Shown here: piece by piece, positions 11,040 through 22,652 of the stretch | How positions within the stretch are numbered: the stretch's first letter is position 1 | Layout: every line of letters starts with the position of its first letter | Assembly (NCBI GenBank): GCA_015178975.1 | Contig: WHVD01000008.1 | Span: 248,001 to 312,000 of the forward strand | Direction of reading: 5' to 3' | Length of the DNA stretch: 64,000 bases | Source of the DNA: Hysterangium stoloniferum | Lineage: Eukaryota; Basidiomycota; Agaricomycetes; Hysterangiales; Hysterangiaceae | The notes under the pieces: model-generated | Database searches by the model: none | What the model saw: the letters and a program-made list of their open reading frames with translations, nothing else | What the model was told of the DNA's origin: nothing | Made by a program: the position numbers and the translations under genes

Positions 11040-14000
11040 TTGGAGTAGATGGGCGTTTGGGACAAGTAGACGTCAAAGTCAATGTCCCATTGAAAGAAGG
11101 CATGCAACCTATTTCAATGTCAATGTTTCCAACTTCCCCAGCCAGTAGGAAGGTCATTGATGAACAAATGGATACTTGGTTTCAATAGGGAGTAATCGAA
11201 CCGTCCAAAAGTCCTTGGGGGGTGCCAGCCTTTGTCATCTATTGCAATGGGAAACTGCGAGTGGTGATTGACTATAGGAAGTTGAACAGCCTAACAGTTC
11301 CCAACGAATTCCTGTTGCCACGCCAGTCTAAAATAATGCAAGCACTTTCAGGATCCAACATCCTATCTTCCTTTGACGCATTAGCTGGCTTTACCCAACT
11401 TGAAATGTTAGAAGAAGATAAACCAAAGACCACCTTCAGATCACATCGAGGACTGTGACAATTCAGGAGAATACCTTTGGACTTCATAATGGACCCTCTA
11501 TATTCCAGAGAGTTATGCAAACTGTACTTGCACCTTACTTATGGATATTCTGCCTAGTTTATATTGACGACATCATGATCTTTTCTAAGACATGGGATGA
11601 TCATTTAGAGCATCTAGACCAGGTTCTACAAGCCATAATTGCAGCGGGAATCACTCTCTCACCCAAAAAATGCTATGTTGGGTATAACTTGATTCTATTA
11701 CTAGGGCATAAGGTGTCTAGAGTCGGTTTTTCAACCCATCAAGAAAAGGTCCCTGCCATACTGGAACTAGCTACGCCTTCCAAGATAGCAGATCTTCAAC
11801 GTTTCCTCAGGATGGTTCTGTACTTCTCAGCTTACATACCATTTTATTCCTGCACGGTTGCTCCACTCTTCAACCTCTTAAAGAATGGAGTCCGTTGGAC
11901 TTGGGATTCCAAACACACCTGAGCTTTTGAAGACATCAAGGTTGCGTTGAGCTCTGCTCCAGTACTCAGACACCCCATGAGTGGCATGCCTTATCAGCTA
12001 TACACAGATGCTTTGGACTTCACACTGGGATGTTTGTTGTCTTCAACAAATACAGAGATGACGCTCAAGAACCTAAAAGATACTAAAATCTACATCCAAG
12101 CAAGATCAGCCTTCGATCAATCTCAAGACATGCCCATTTTCATTACTCATTATAAAACCAAGGAGCCGGAATTCACTTGGACGGATTCCTGGGCCTCATA
12201 TTTTGATGACACCAGTGTCACTGTCGAGCATGTTATCGCCTATTGGAGCTGCACACTCAAGAAAGCAGAATGTAATTACTCAGCCATGGAGCGAGAAGCG
12301 TTAGCTGCTAAAGAGGGACTAGTCCATTTCCAGCCCTTTATCGAGGGAGAACATATCCTTCTGATCACTGACCATGCGGCATTACAATGGGCCAGATCTT
12401 ATGAGAATAACAATTGTCAACTGGCCACATGGGGGGCAGTATACGCTGCATACCCCAGTCTGGAAATCTTACATTGAGCGGGATGGATACACAGTAATGT
12501 TGAGCCACTGTCTAGACTTCCTCAAGTACCTGACTGTGCTAGTCCCACGAGAGATGACCTCTTACTAATTGTAGTGGATTCTCACAACTGGAATGACAAC
12601 GAGACATTATGGGAGAACAAACCTGCGGAAAAGGCCGTCTTTCTCACTCATCACGAGTTAGTTGAACCAATTGGAACAATGGAAGAGGTCCCCCAAATGA
12701 AATGGGATTTGCACAACCTCCCCAGAAATGATGAAATTGAGGAGGCAAACCTTACTCTCTCGAACCCCCAATTGCTTATAGAAATCGATGAGAATTATGC
12801 TAAGGAACTTCATGACAGATATCAGAAAGATCCCACCTTCAGAAATCATTACACTGCCGATCCCATTTCCCCAAATATGGTAGCGACCCCTTCACACTAT
12901 TTCATCGGCAAGAATAAGCTATTATTCTTTCGAGATTCAGACTGGAAAAGTTGAATCTGCATACCTAGCAGCATGACATCAACCATACTCAAATTGATAC
13001 ATGACAACCCCTTTGAAGGAGCTCATGCAGGTGGTCACAGACTTTTTCAGCTGATGAAGGACCAGGTTTTCTGGCTGAGGATGTTGCAGGACTGCATGGT
13101 GTATGCTCGCAGCTGTGACATATGCCAGAAAACTAAGGTTGATCATTCCACTTGACAAGGAGCTCTTCGACCCGTGGATGTACCCTTAAGGCCATTTGAG
13201 GTTGTCTCAATGGACCTGATTACCAGATTGCCTCCTTCTGTGGAGGGTGCTTACTCAGCCATATTTGTCACTGTGGATAAACTCACATGTTTTTAATTTG
13301 TGAGTGCATGACTTCAGATCTATCCACAGAAGGATTTGCACAAATCTTTGTGAATAAAGTAGCCGCTCCTTTCGGCCTACCCTCAAGGATAATCTGTGAT
13401 CGAGATAAGAGATGGACCTGTAGGTTCTGGAGAGAGGTCTGCAAGGTATACGGAAGCGTCCTTGTGGTATCCTCGTCCCATCATCCTCAAGCTGACGGTC
13501 AAACAGAGAATGCCAATGCTATCATTGAGCAAATGCTCAGAGAGTACTGCACTTCTTCGAAAGAGGAATGGTCTAAATGGACTCAGGTGGTGGCTCATAC
13601 CTACAATTTGACGGTTCAGAGTTCAACAAGCTACGCACAGGCCTTTTTGCTGATGGGATACTTACCAAGAGGAATGTCTCGCTGCCTAGGAGGGGACAAC
13701 CCCGTGGTTCCCAGGGAATTGTCGGATAGCCCTTTAGTCAACCAATGGATCTTAGAATTGGAAAACCATCGACAGGTGGCATGGGATTTGATTGCATGAG
13801 CAAAAGAAATGCAAGCTCGCAGCTACAATAAGAAAAGGAGATCGGTGGAAGATATCTCAGAAGGAGATTATGTTCTAATCAATCCCCACTCCCTCAAGCT
13901 TGTCAAAGGCAAAGGACCTGGGAGGAAACTTATACAAAGATGGATAGGGCCATTCGAAGTCTTGGAGAAGGTCAATCCTCAAGTCTTTCGACTCCACATT

Positions 14001-14225
14001 CCCTTGGAATATTAACTACACCCAGTGATCAACCGAGACCATCTTAAAAAGTACCATCTCTCCCCCAAGGAATTCGGATCAAGGGAGCTACTCGAGAATC
14101 CTCGGGAACTAGACCATAACGAAGAGGAGTACAAAGTAGAAACTATAGTAAGACACAAAAAGCATCGAAATCAACTCCTTTTCCAAGTTCGATGGAAAGG
14201 ATATGGACCAGAAGAGGACACCTAG
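11040..14225 (+). pseudogene. Gypsy-1 pol: reverse transcriptase, RNase H, integrase, chromodomain
   Basis: The reverse transcriptase spans about 11100-11920, with the YIDD catalytic box at 11561-11572. RNase H spans about 11950-12480 (YTDA... and TDHAALQWA). The integrase zinc-binding and core parts span about 12970-13800 (CDICQKTK; SSSHHPQADGQTEN). The chromodomain lies at about 14115-14225 (FQVRWKGYGPEEDT). A chromodomain at the integrase C-terminus defines chromoviruses and is thought to guide insertion into heterochromatin. The region is broken in several places and is treated as a fossil. Confidence 0.88.
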
Positions 14226-14569
14226 TTAAATGGCAACAACCTTCATAATGTCCCCACTCTTCTCAGAGCTTACAAAACTATTTATCAAATCTAATGATCA
14301 TTTCACCTTCTCATGACGACAACACTGTTTATTTACTTTTAACTCTCCTCTTCACTATTCATCCCCCTCGGCCTTTCACCTCAATAACCGAGTGGAGCTT
14401 AAAATTAATATAAAATACGTAAATCTGCTAAAGAAAATTTTATCCCCCTATCTCTTCCCTCCACATCAACCTCTCAAATCAGCACAGTATGTTGCAGGAA
14501 CAACAACCCAAACCCAAGTTCCCCAACTTCAAAAGAATACCGTGACCCCAACTTATTAATACTTCTACC

Positions 14570-17012
14570 ATGTCATCTCGTACTGAAAATGTCGAGCACT
14601 GTACAGGTAATTCTGGGATGCCATTGTCGATGCACTCCACCATGCAGGACAACATGGCAGGAACCTCCACCAACTCAGGGAGCGGAACTGCTTTCACTCC
14701 ATATACTCCTCCCCCCAGACCCCGATTCCCAACTTTAAAAGGATACCTCGACCCCAAACAACGGTTCCTCCTTCCCCACCACCTTGAACAGAAATTGTTG
14801 AGCACTTGGGGTAGGCCACTTTGTCTTCATCCACATACCCTATGCGGACAGACCCCATTCCAAAAGCTGCACCGTGTCCTCTGGTACTTGGGGGGCTCCC
14901 TCGGGAACATGGAGCGAAACCCCCCCACCCCCTTGTAGTATCTTCCCTTCCACCAAGGAGGAGATCAGGAAAAAATGGCAGTCCGAGGCTTTCTCCATGC
15001 AGGTTCAGGAGGAATTAAAAATGCTCAAGAGGAAGAGGAGGGAGGAGTACTTAGAAGGACAGCGAAAGAGGGGGCTAGGGATAATGTCCCCTCAAAGCGG
15101 ACACAGCAGGAATGGAGGAGAATGGAAGGAAACAACAACCCTTCAACCATCGCTCCCCTCCCGGGCCATAAATGGACGGATTTTGCTGAGACAGATTGCA
15201 GTGATGGGGGCACACCATGTGTTCGGAGTGTAGGACAGAAAAGCAGGAAAGGAAAAGACGGGGTCACCTTCTATGATTGGGACAAAGTACGGAGGATCAA
15301 ACTACAAAGCATTGCATTGTGACACAGGGACGGAGTTGCACTACCTCCCAGACCTCCTTCCCAATGTGGGCCTCAGGAACGAACCTACTGGATGGCACCC
15401 ATCGATTTCTCATCTGATTCAGAGGATGACCGATCGTGCTACCCCACCTATGATGGCAAGTACCTTGGCACTGATTGCCCCAAAGGTTTTTTACTTCCTG
15501 ACAACATTCACTTCTTCACGAGTGACCCTAATCAACGACGAAAACTGCCGACTTCCGTCAGAGTTTGGAGGGGGTAACGTCCAGCTGACCCTGCGATGCC
15601 ATCCAGCTCCACTCACCTCTCTCCACCTCTGCCCATTTCTTCTGCACCCCCACTGCAGCACTTTACACTCTTTTCAGAGCTGCCAGGAGGTCTTGAACCA
15701 TCCACCGACCCACCTTCTCTTCCCCCCATACCGTTACCCCTCCCCTCCACAGGACCTTCCCTCATACCACCACCCTCACTGCACCCAAGCCCTCTCCAGC
15801 ACCATGGCCAACCCCACCCCCCCGCACATCACCTGACCCCCTTGTTGCCACCCACTCTACCCCGACACCATTGTTCCCTGTGGTGTCAGACACTTCCCTT
15901 GTTCCCCTACCAATGCGGAGTCCACCACCCGTCTCTCCCTGCTCACCTTGCATTTCCCTGGGGAGCCCCATTCATCAACCCAATATTACATTGATGAATG
16001 TTGATCACCCTATCCAGGAAGTCCTCGCAGCGCCTCCCTCAGTCATGGAGGAAGTTCTCGAGGTGCCTCCCTCAGTCATGGATGTCTTCGAGGAACCCCC
16101 CACCACAGAGGTCTTCAAGGAACCTCCCCCAGCCATGGAAGTCTTTGAGGAGCCTCCCCCCTGAAGCAAAAAGGCAAAGGGGAGGCGGAAGGCTGATGTT
16201 CAGGCTGACGAGCCCCTTGCCATTGACCCTTTCCCGGCTGACCCCATTTGCAGCCCCCCGCCACAGCCACCCTCACCCCCTCACTCTCGGGACATGGCCG
16301 ACTTGGCTCATTTCTTACAGGCAGGTTGGATGCATGTGTCCATTAACTACCCCTCTGACATTTTCACTGTGGGACGCATGTTAACACGACTGGGGCCAAC
16401 CTTGCAGCACCCCCTTCTTAAAGGACATATCCAAGGGTATAGTGGGTCTCTCACGCTGTCAGACCGCATGAGTACGTTTTACTTATGCGTCAATGACCCT
16501 AAGGAACAGCTGCGTTTAGCGGAGGATATCAAACGGGTTGAGCTCTCCATGTTTTGGTCCCTGCTCATTGACTCCTCTTGTGTCCTTCCTGAGCATGCAC
16601 CGATCCACTTGGCTGTGGACCTAGTTGACCTGTTAGAGCATCTGTTGTCGGATTCTGACACCTTGGGAGGACTTCCCTCTGGTGGAGATGCAAGCTGCGC
16701 ACCACTTCTCACTCCTGCCCTGCCATCACTACACCCCCAGCCTCCTCTCATTGCCCACATTACTGACACCTCCGCTGATCATGTTCATGCCATCATTCGA
16801 ACACACCAGAAGGCCTACGGTTGTTGGGTCTCTTCAATCCAAAAACTGGATGGGTTGACATCTGCCAACGATGTTTTGAAGTGGGAAGACATTGCCCTTT
16901 CCTTTCGTGCCAAGCATCTCACCTGGGGAAACGCTATCCTACACCTCGGAGGTTCATCGCAGGACACATGGGGAGGAGTTCCAAGCATCCTTCAACACCT
17001 TCTTTGACATAG
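14570..17012 (+). pseudogene. Extra coding region 3' of pol in Gypsy-1 (function unknown)
   Basis: About 2.4 kb of sense-strand coding-like DNA lies between the chromodomain and the 3' LTR, where most chromoviruses have nothing. It begins MSSRTENVEHCTG. A lysine/arginine/glutamate-rich helical segment (EELKMLKRKRREEYLEGQRK) lies near 15000-15070. A proline-rich tract follows at about 15600-15870. Short imperfect repeats around PPSVMEE fill 16020-16165. A globular-looking C-terminal part starts at 16294 (MADLAHFLQAGW). I see no transmembrane or signal segment, so there is no case for an envelope protein. I do not recognise any domain. It fits the general class of additional ORFs (aORFs) described for plant and fungal LTR elements. 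About four breaks. Confidence 0.5.
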
Positions 17013-17032
17013 CTCTTCGACCTGGGGGGCAC

Positions 17033-17626
17033 TGTGAGAGGTATGGTGAAATATACTCAAGAAATATAGTCTGGATGAGCTCATACTATATTTCCATTAT
17101 TATTTCTACTTTCTCTCTATTTTATTATACACTTATAATTAGTTCGACGACCTATGTATGTGGTACATCGACTCTTGTGGGCGCATACATGCCAGACTTA
17201 TGTATTCTAGCACCTGTAGTTAGAACTCAGACACTTTTTACCCCACAACCACGACTTACCCAGACACCAGTTAGTGTCCTGTAAGTTGTGATTGGGGTAT
17301 TGTCTCAACTGTCACAGATGGGCTTTGACTATCTATGCAATCAGAGTTTCGAACTATACTAGTCAAAACTCCACCTTTATCTCAATCTGTGCAGACTACA
17401 TCTGCACTACTCTGTTATTTGACTCTCTCATTATCCTCTTCTACACTCGAGCAGTCATTCAGAAACATACTTCACAGTCAATTCTCCTTATTCATTCTAG
17501 CTCTCTATTCTACTTTAGATAGCTATTTCACTCGACCATATTGAACTAAACAGTCAATACATCTTTGTGTCATACCTAAATGGTCAATATTCTTTGTATA
17601 TAGAACGGTTAGAACTTCCACCACTC
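17033..17626 (+). repeat. 3' LTR of Gypsy-1
   Basis: Starts TGTGAGAGGTATGG right after a purine tract (CCTGGGGGGCAC) and ends CACTCTTCACA, giving TGTGA...TCACA ends. About 594 bp. The start is well supported by the purine tract; the end is placed where family C LTR sequence resumes. Confidence 0.65.
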
Positions 17627-18333
17627 TTCACAATACCCAACTCTCTGTGCCTGTCACTGGACTCCGACTGGACTCCTGGAACCCCTCTAACAGAGCATAA
17701 AGCCCCACTCCCATTATGGTCTAATGACCTGTCATGTTTTGGACCCTGCTCCATTCCATTCCGTCCCTAATACCTAGTTTGGTATTTACTTGTTTCGTTT
17801 TATGTTTAATAGTTCTGCCCCTCATTAATACCAGATTTGGTATTATTACATTTCACAGTCTATATAAGTCTCCTATTTTCATGTACTTAGAATCCAGTTT
17901 GAACCTCAAACAAGTTGGAATCTCAAACAGGTTAGACCCTCAAACAAGTTAGACCCTTAAACTAGTTACACCCTGAATATGTCCTGATCCAGTCTCTAGT
18001 CCTCTTGTCTGTCTGCACACTCAATTCCCGGAACTCCCACAGGAACTCTGGAATCTACATCATCCTGTATGCATTCTGTCAGCTCGAAATATGGACACCC
18101 AAATGAGTGTACGAGGGCACAGCACATAAGCTGAAGCCAAGTTTATCTCAGCAGTTAACTTCTGGTAATGATTCTGATACACTGTCTTGTACTACTAATC
18201 CCCACAAACTCCCCAGACTTAATACCCAGGGACTCTGTGGGACATTTCCCAGAAGAAAGTGTGTTCAGAATTAATTACTGGAAACCTCCACAGGACTTCC
18301 TTGGAGCCTATCCCTTGTGTTGAGAACTTAACA
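17627..18333 (+). mobile_element. Right piece of the family C LTR
   Basis: Matches the interior and 3' end of the inverted LTR at 36225-37066, including TGGTATTTACTTGTTTCGTT and the end GAGAACTTAACA. Together with 7077-7217 it frames Gypsy-1. Confidence 0.75.
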
Positions 18334-20300
18334 AATTCTGAGGAAAGGCATGGACTAACCAATGATGATAATGAAATCATACTGTGACTGAGGGAGATCT
18401 GCAGGAGATTTTAGGATTTTACCCATGATTGTGCAATGGGAGATAGTTGTGGTTGATGAGTGATGGTTTTTAGTCCAACAAGCCTAATACAGGCTGAGGC
18501 TGTTTTGGTAAAAACCATATGTGAATGATTATATAGTATGATGCATATTTTTACTCACTATGACTTCCAAGAATTATAGGAATATGACATATTGAATACA
18601 TGTGCTCTACAGCTGTTATAATACTGCCCTGATCTTCAAAATTGTACTTGTGAGCATTCTTGTCAATCACCTTCCATGTAACATCCACATCAGTCAAGGG
18701 AAAAGCATACCATGAAGCATAACTTTCTCAAAAATGTGGATTGGTGAATTGTTGAACCATGCACATCTTGGAAAGCTCCCTCATGACTTTATGGCAAGTG
18801 ATTTTAGAATGTGGGCCCAACAGTGGGAGTGAGGACTTTGAAGAAGAGCAGAATTGACAGCTGACATGGACTGTATTTCATAGTGGGGCTGTGTACAACA
18901 ATGGCAGCATCAATGTCTGTCACTCACCTATGCAAGGGTCAATTTCCTTCCAACATCCTATATGTATCTTCCTTTTTGCTTTTGTGACACACACATCACC
19001 AGGGCAACCATTACTAGGCATGAATTAGATTAAATATTTGAATAAGGAATTGATAGCATACACATGCAGCTGGATACTTTCACACACCCCTTTGTGCTTA
19101 AGCCAAATACTTTGTGAGTATCTGACAATGGGATAGAGATGAATCCAACATCCACAAATTTAACACAGTAACCAATGTGGCTCTATTCTGATAACATCTG
19201 CATCACTTGGGAACTGCTACTTCCATTCATCTTTCCCAGGCCAGCAACATTGTGGATAGTTCCTGTTCCAATAGCCCTTCCTTTGCCATTAGGTAATGGG
19301 TCATGCCACAGCATTTGTGTGGCCAGTTACAGGCTGTTTATATCCAGATGAACATGCCCCAGCCTCCACTCCATCTTCAATGAGTACCGTCTCACCAGAG
19401 TAGTCACCTTTGATGGACCCAGATAGAGCAGCTATGAGAGATACTCACACAGGTGCAATTAATGGGCCAGGTTCAATTCTGAACACATCCATCTATTGCA
19501 AGAAGTACTCGAGTCATGAATCAGCAGCACCTGCTGTTCCTTTTGTTGTGCTATAAACACTCTTCTAACAGTAAACGAAGATGGGTAGTAAATAGACATA
19601 CCAAACTTCATCCACATTGATTACAGCATTGACCTAGTTCTCTATAAACTGACAAAAGACACATACACATCACTGTTACTATCAACCATGTTTATATCAC
19701 TTGTTAGCAGCTATGTAGTAGATGTTAATGAGCAAGCTGGTTGGTGGATCACGAGCAACTGATGCCCTATGTATGTAGCTGAACAATGCTGTCATAGATT
19801 GAGGCTGCCTTGAGACAAAAACCTTTAAAGAAGCAGAGCTATAACATGAGGAGCATGCATTTCTGTATTATATATGTTGCTTTGAAGAGGTGTTTTGAAA
19901 AATGGGATCCCTGAGGAACCAAAGAGAGCTATGACATGTGAGGCATAGTGATCCCAATCCACATTGCCACCCCTCAAAGAAAGGTGACAGTACCATCTCC
20001 AACTTTGCAGACATGTTGGAGATGGATGAGTATTGTAGTTGCTCTCGTAGAAGAAGGTTGCACTTGGCACCTCACTAGTTGGCTATGGTGATCTGGGTCT
20101 GGTTATGGGCTATGGATCCATGGTAGTATATCTGGTATATTTGGGTGGGGACCTCGGTTACTCTAAGTGGAGGTCCCCACATAGGTCACCACTATGTATT
20201 AGCACTCAGTGGGGATCAGTTCTATACCCTATATATTCCCCAAAAGGGCCTAGAAATCCCAACGAGGCACCAAAAACCTCTTATTTGTCAGCATGGAAGC
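18334..20300. other. Old CpG-free DNA, nothing recognised
   Basis: Nearly 2 kb almost without CpG. An 81-codon minus-strand frame (19825-20070) and faint coding-like stretches on the minus strand near 19580-19650 could be an ancient transposase, but no family motif is visible. Confidence 0.4.
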
Positions 20301-20309
20301 AATTTTGCA

Positions 20310-20500
20310 ATTGTGGGTGCATTTTTTGCATGTGCGGGAGTATTTTTGATACCACAGGAGCTTTTGTGATGCTGCAGGAGTATTCTGTGATGCTGTGGGA
20401 GCCTTTGTGACATTGCAGGAGTAGTTTGTGATGTGTGTGGAAGTATTTTTTGGGAGCTTTGTGATGCCATGGGAGCTTTGTGACACTACAGGTGCATTTT
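20310..20500 (+). repeat. Degenerate tandem repeat, about 22-27 bp unit
   Basis: Seven or so variants of a unit close to GCAGGAGTTTTTGTGATGCT. The units are diverged, so the array is old. Confidence 0.6.
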
Positions 20501-20869
20501 GGATTTGCAAGTGCAGGAATACTGGAAGCCCACTGTCAAGCCTTGAGGCTGCCACTCCCATCTCCTTTCCCTCTCTCATCCAGCCCTCTTCTCCTCACAA
20601 TTGGCATTTCTCATTATCAAGGTGTGTTGAGACTGTATTTACTCCTATTTAATTAGTCCTTTTTGATAAATTAAACATTTATTATCATGTTATCATCCTG
20701 ACAGAATCGCCTCCCTTCTGGCCCATATTATAGGTGGACCTTCTCTGAGGTATTTCTGGACTTTTGGGGCTATATCAACAGTGTGGTGAGCTTCTACTTA
20801 TTATTAATTAATTTTTGCTGTTTTTACTGATTAAATAATGTATTTGCAGTCAAATTGTCCTTTCCTGGC

Positions 20870-21620
20870 AGTTCTTCTTATTCATGATTTTCCCATACAC
20901 AGTCTGAAGGCTACTTTATAATTTCAGGTGTATTATGTGCTTCCTTATGCTGTTTTAAATTATTTATGCTTTATTATTTGCATTTTTGGGCTATTTTAGA
21001 CCCATTTGTCTAACACTCCACTACTTTTGTGAGTTCTCCCTGTGAATATAGGTGGAGTATTGAAGGTGATTCATGTCCCTGGAATTAATTTCATCTTTTT
21101 TTGCTTAAAGATAATTCATATATGTAGTTGGCATTGATCTCCATTGTCTGGCTTTGTAGCTTTGTTACTGTTTCTATTCCTTCTGGAAGATATAAGAACA
21201 CCTCCAGGTTAGTATTGATACTCTCCTATGTTGTTAAAAATTATTTATACATTATTGTTTGCATCTTTGGATAATTTTAGATCCATTTGTTTGATCTGGT
21301 TTTCCCTGTCACTCTCCACTGCTTTTGTGAGTACTCTCTATGAGTATAAGTGGAATATTGAAGGTATGTCCTATCCCTGTGTTTAATTTCACTTTTGTTT
21401 GCATAATGATTATTCATAGTGGATATTGACTCCCATTGTGCATTATGTGGTTTTGTTGCTTTTTGCTGTTTCTATTGTCCCTAGAAGATAGAAAATATGT
21501 ATTAATACCTTCCCTCATTCTGTGAAACATTATTTATGCTTTATTCTTCACATTTTTGACTTATTTTAGCCTAATTCATTTCAACTCACTCCCTCCCTTT
21601 TCTCCCCCCCTCATTTATAG
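20870..21620 (+). repeat. Two to three degenerate copies of a roughly 290-bp unit
   Basis: The blocks around 20940-21200, 21225-21490 and 21515-21600 share ATTATTTATGCTTTATT, CTCCACT(A/G)CTTTTGTGAGT and GGTGGAGTATTGAAGGT-like words in the same order. It looks like a diverged tandem duplication in a transposon leader. It lies just upstream of the repeat-coding frame at 21810. Confidence 0.55.
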
Positions 21621-21809
21621 GTTTTCTGTGTCTGCTGCTGCTGCTTTGTTATAGATAAGCCAGATAGCTCCCTTTGTGATATTTCACTGGTAGTTTGCTT
21701 CTCCATTATTATGGATTGAACACCTGAGCATGACTAGGAAGAGGAGTAAATGTGGCATAGGGCACAATTGCAAATGACATCTCCATCTGACTGTCATTAA
21801 CATTCAGCT

Positions 21810-22565
21810 GTGGTTGATTATAATGTACCATCCCCTGCTTCACCATTCCCACATCTCCCTATTGGTGCACATCAGTCTGATGATCCATTTTTTGTTGCTA
21901 CACAACCACTGTCTACAGGTGGCTCTGCTATAGTTGACTCTGATGCAGTGGCTGCCTTGCAAAGGCAGTATGAAGCTTTGCCACCTTTAAAAAAAACCTA
22001 TTAGTGGGGTCATGCATGAGGAAATGTAGCTGCTCAACTGCAGCGACCAATTTTGCAGTTAGCATCACATCCAGAGCAAAGTGAACCAGCAAATGTATCT
22101 GTTCAGCCACAGGCACCAGGTCATGCATAAGGGAATGTAGCTGCTCAACTGCACCAACCAATTTTGCAGTTAGCACCACATATACAACAGGGTGATCAAC
22201 CAGCAAATGTACCTGTTCAGCCACAGGCACCAGGTCATGCAGAAGGGAATGTAGCTGTTCAACTGCAGCAACCAATTTTGAAGTTAGCACCACATATACA
22301 ACAGGGTCATCAACCAGCAAATGTACCTGTTCAGCCACAGGCACCAGGTCACAAGACAATATAGCTGCTCCATTGCAGTGGCCAATTTTGCAGTTAGCAC
22401 CACATATACAGCAGGATCATCAACCAGCAAATGTACCTGTTAAGCCACAGACACCAGGTCATGCAGAAGGTAATGTAGCTGCTCAACTGCAGCAACCAAT
22501 TTTGCAGTTAGCACCACATATACAGCAGGGTCATCAACCAGTAAATGTATTTGTTCAGTTGTTAT
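21810..22565 (+). pseudogene. Repeat-coding region, five 37-residue units (probable Helitron leader)
   Basis: Five imperfect units of 111-114 bp start near 22019, 22133, 22245, 22356 and 22469. Each codes for a version of PILQLAPHIQQGHQPANVPV plus QPQAPGHAEG, and the unit length is close to a multiple of three. The same motif style (VPILQLAPPQCHHP) precedes the Helitron domain at 37.1-37.2 kb. I therefore infer that this is the N-terminal, low-complexity part of a Helitron protein cut off from its catalytic part. A stop and some length changes break the frame. No other known domain is seen. Confidence 0.45.
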
Positions 22566-22620
22566 GACAGGAAGATCCACCCTGCACTCCGATTGGAAGA
22601 ATGATAAAAAGTCTTCCAGC

Positions 22621-22652
<32 letters not shown>
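22621..22652 (+). repeat. (AAC)n microsatellite
   Basis: About ten AAC units inside the Gag remains of Gypsy-2a; in frame they code for an asparagine run. Confidence 0.95.

Larger units (their letters stand above)
7218..17626 (+). mobile_element. Gypsy-1: chromoviral Ty3/Gypsy fossil with extra 3' ORF region
   Basis: From left to right: end of the protease region, start of pol, an inserted DNA transposon (7732-11022), reverse transcriptase, RNase H, integrase, chromodomain, a 2.4-kb extra coding region and a 3' LTR. No 5' LTR or Gag is recognisable, so the left side is incomplete. The pol order and the chromodomain place it in the chromovirus branch common in basidiomycetes. It is dead, with around ten breaks. 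It keeps many CpGs, so it is younger than the 1-6 kb element. Confidence 0.85.

Noticed and set aside
14570-17012. Envelope gene of a retrovirus-like Gypsy
   Set aside because: No signal peptide, transmembrane segment or cleavage-like site is visible; the sequence is proline-rich and charged.
22164-22652. Low-complexity gene with valine/leucine-rich repeats on the minus strand (21928-22359)
   Set aside because: Shadow of the plus-strand 37-residue repeats; codon phase follows the repeat on both strands but only the plus side resembles the Helitron leader.
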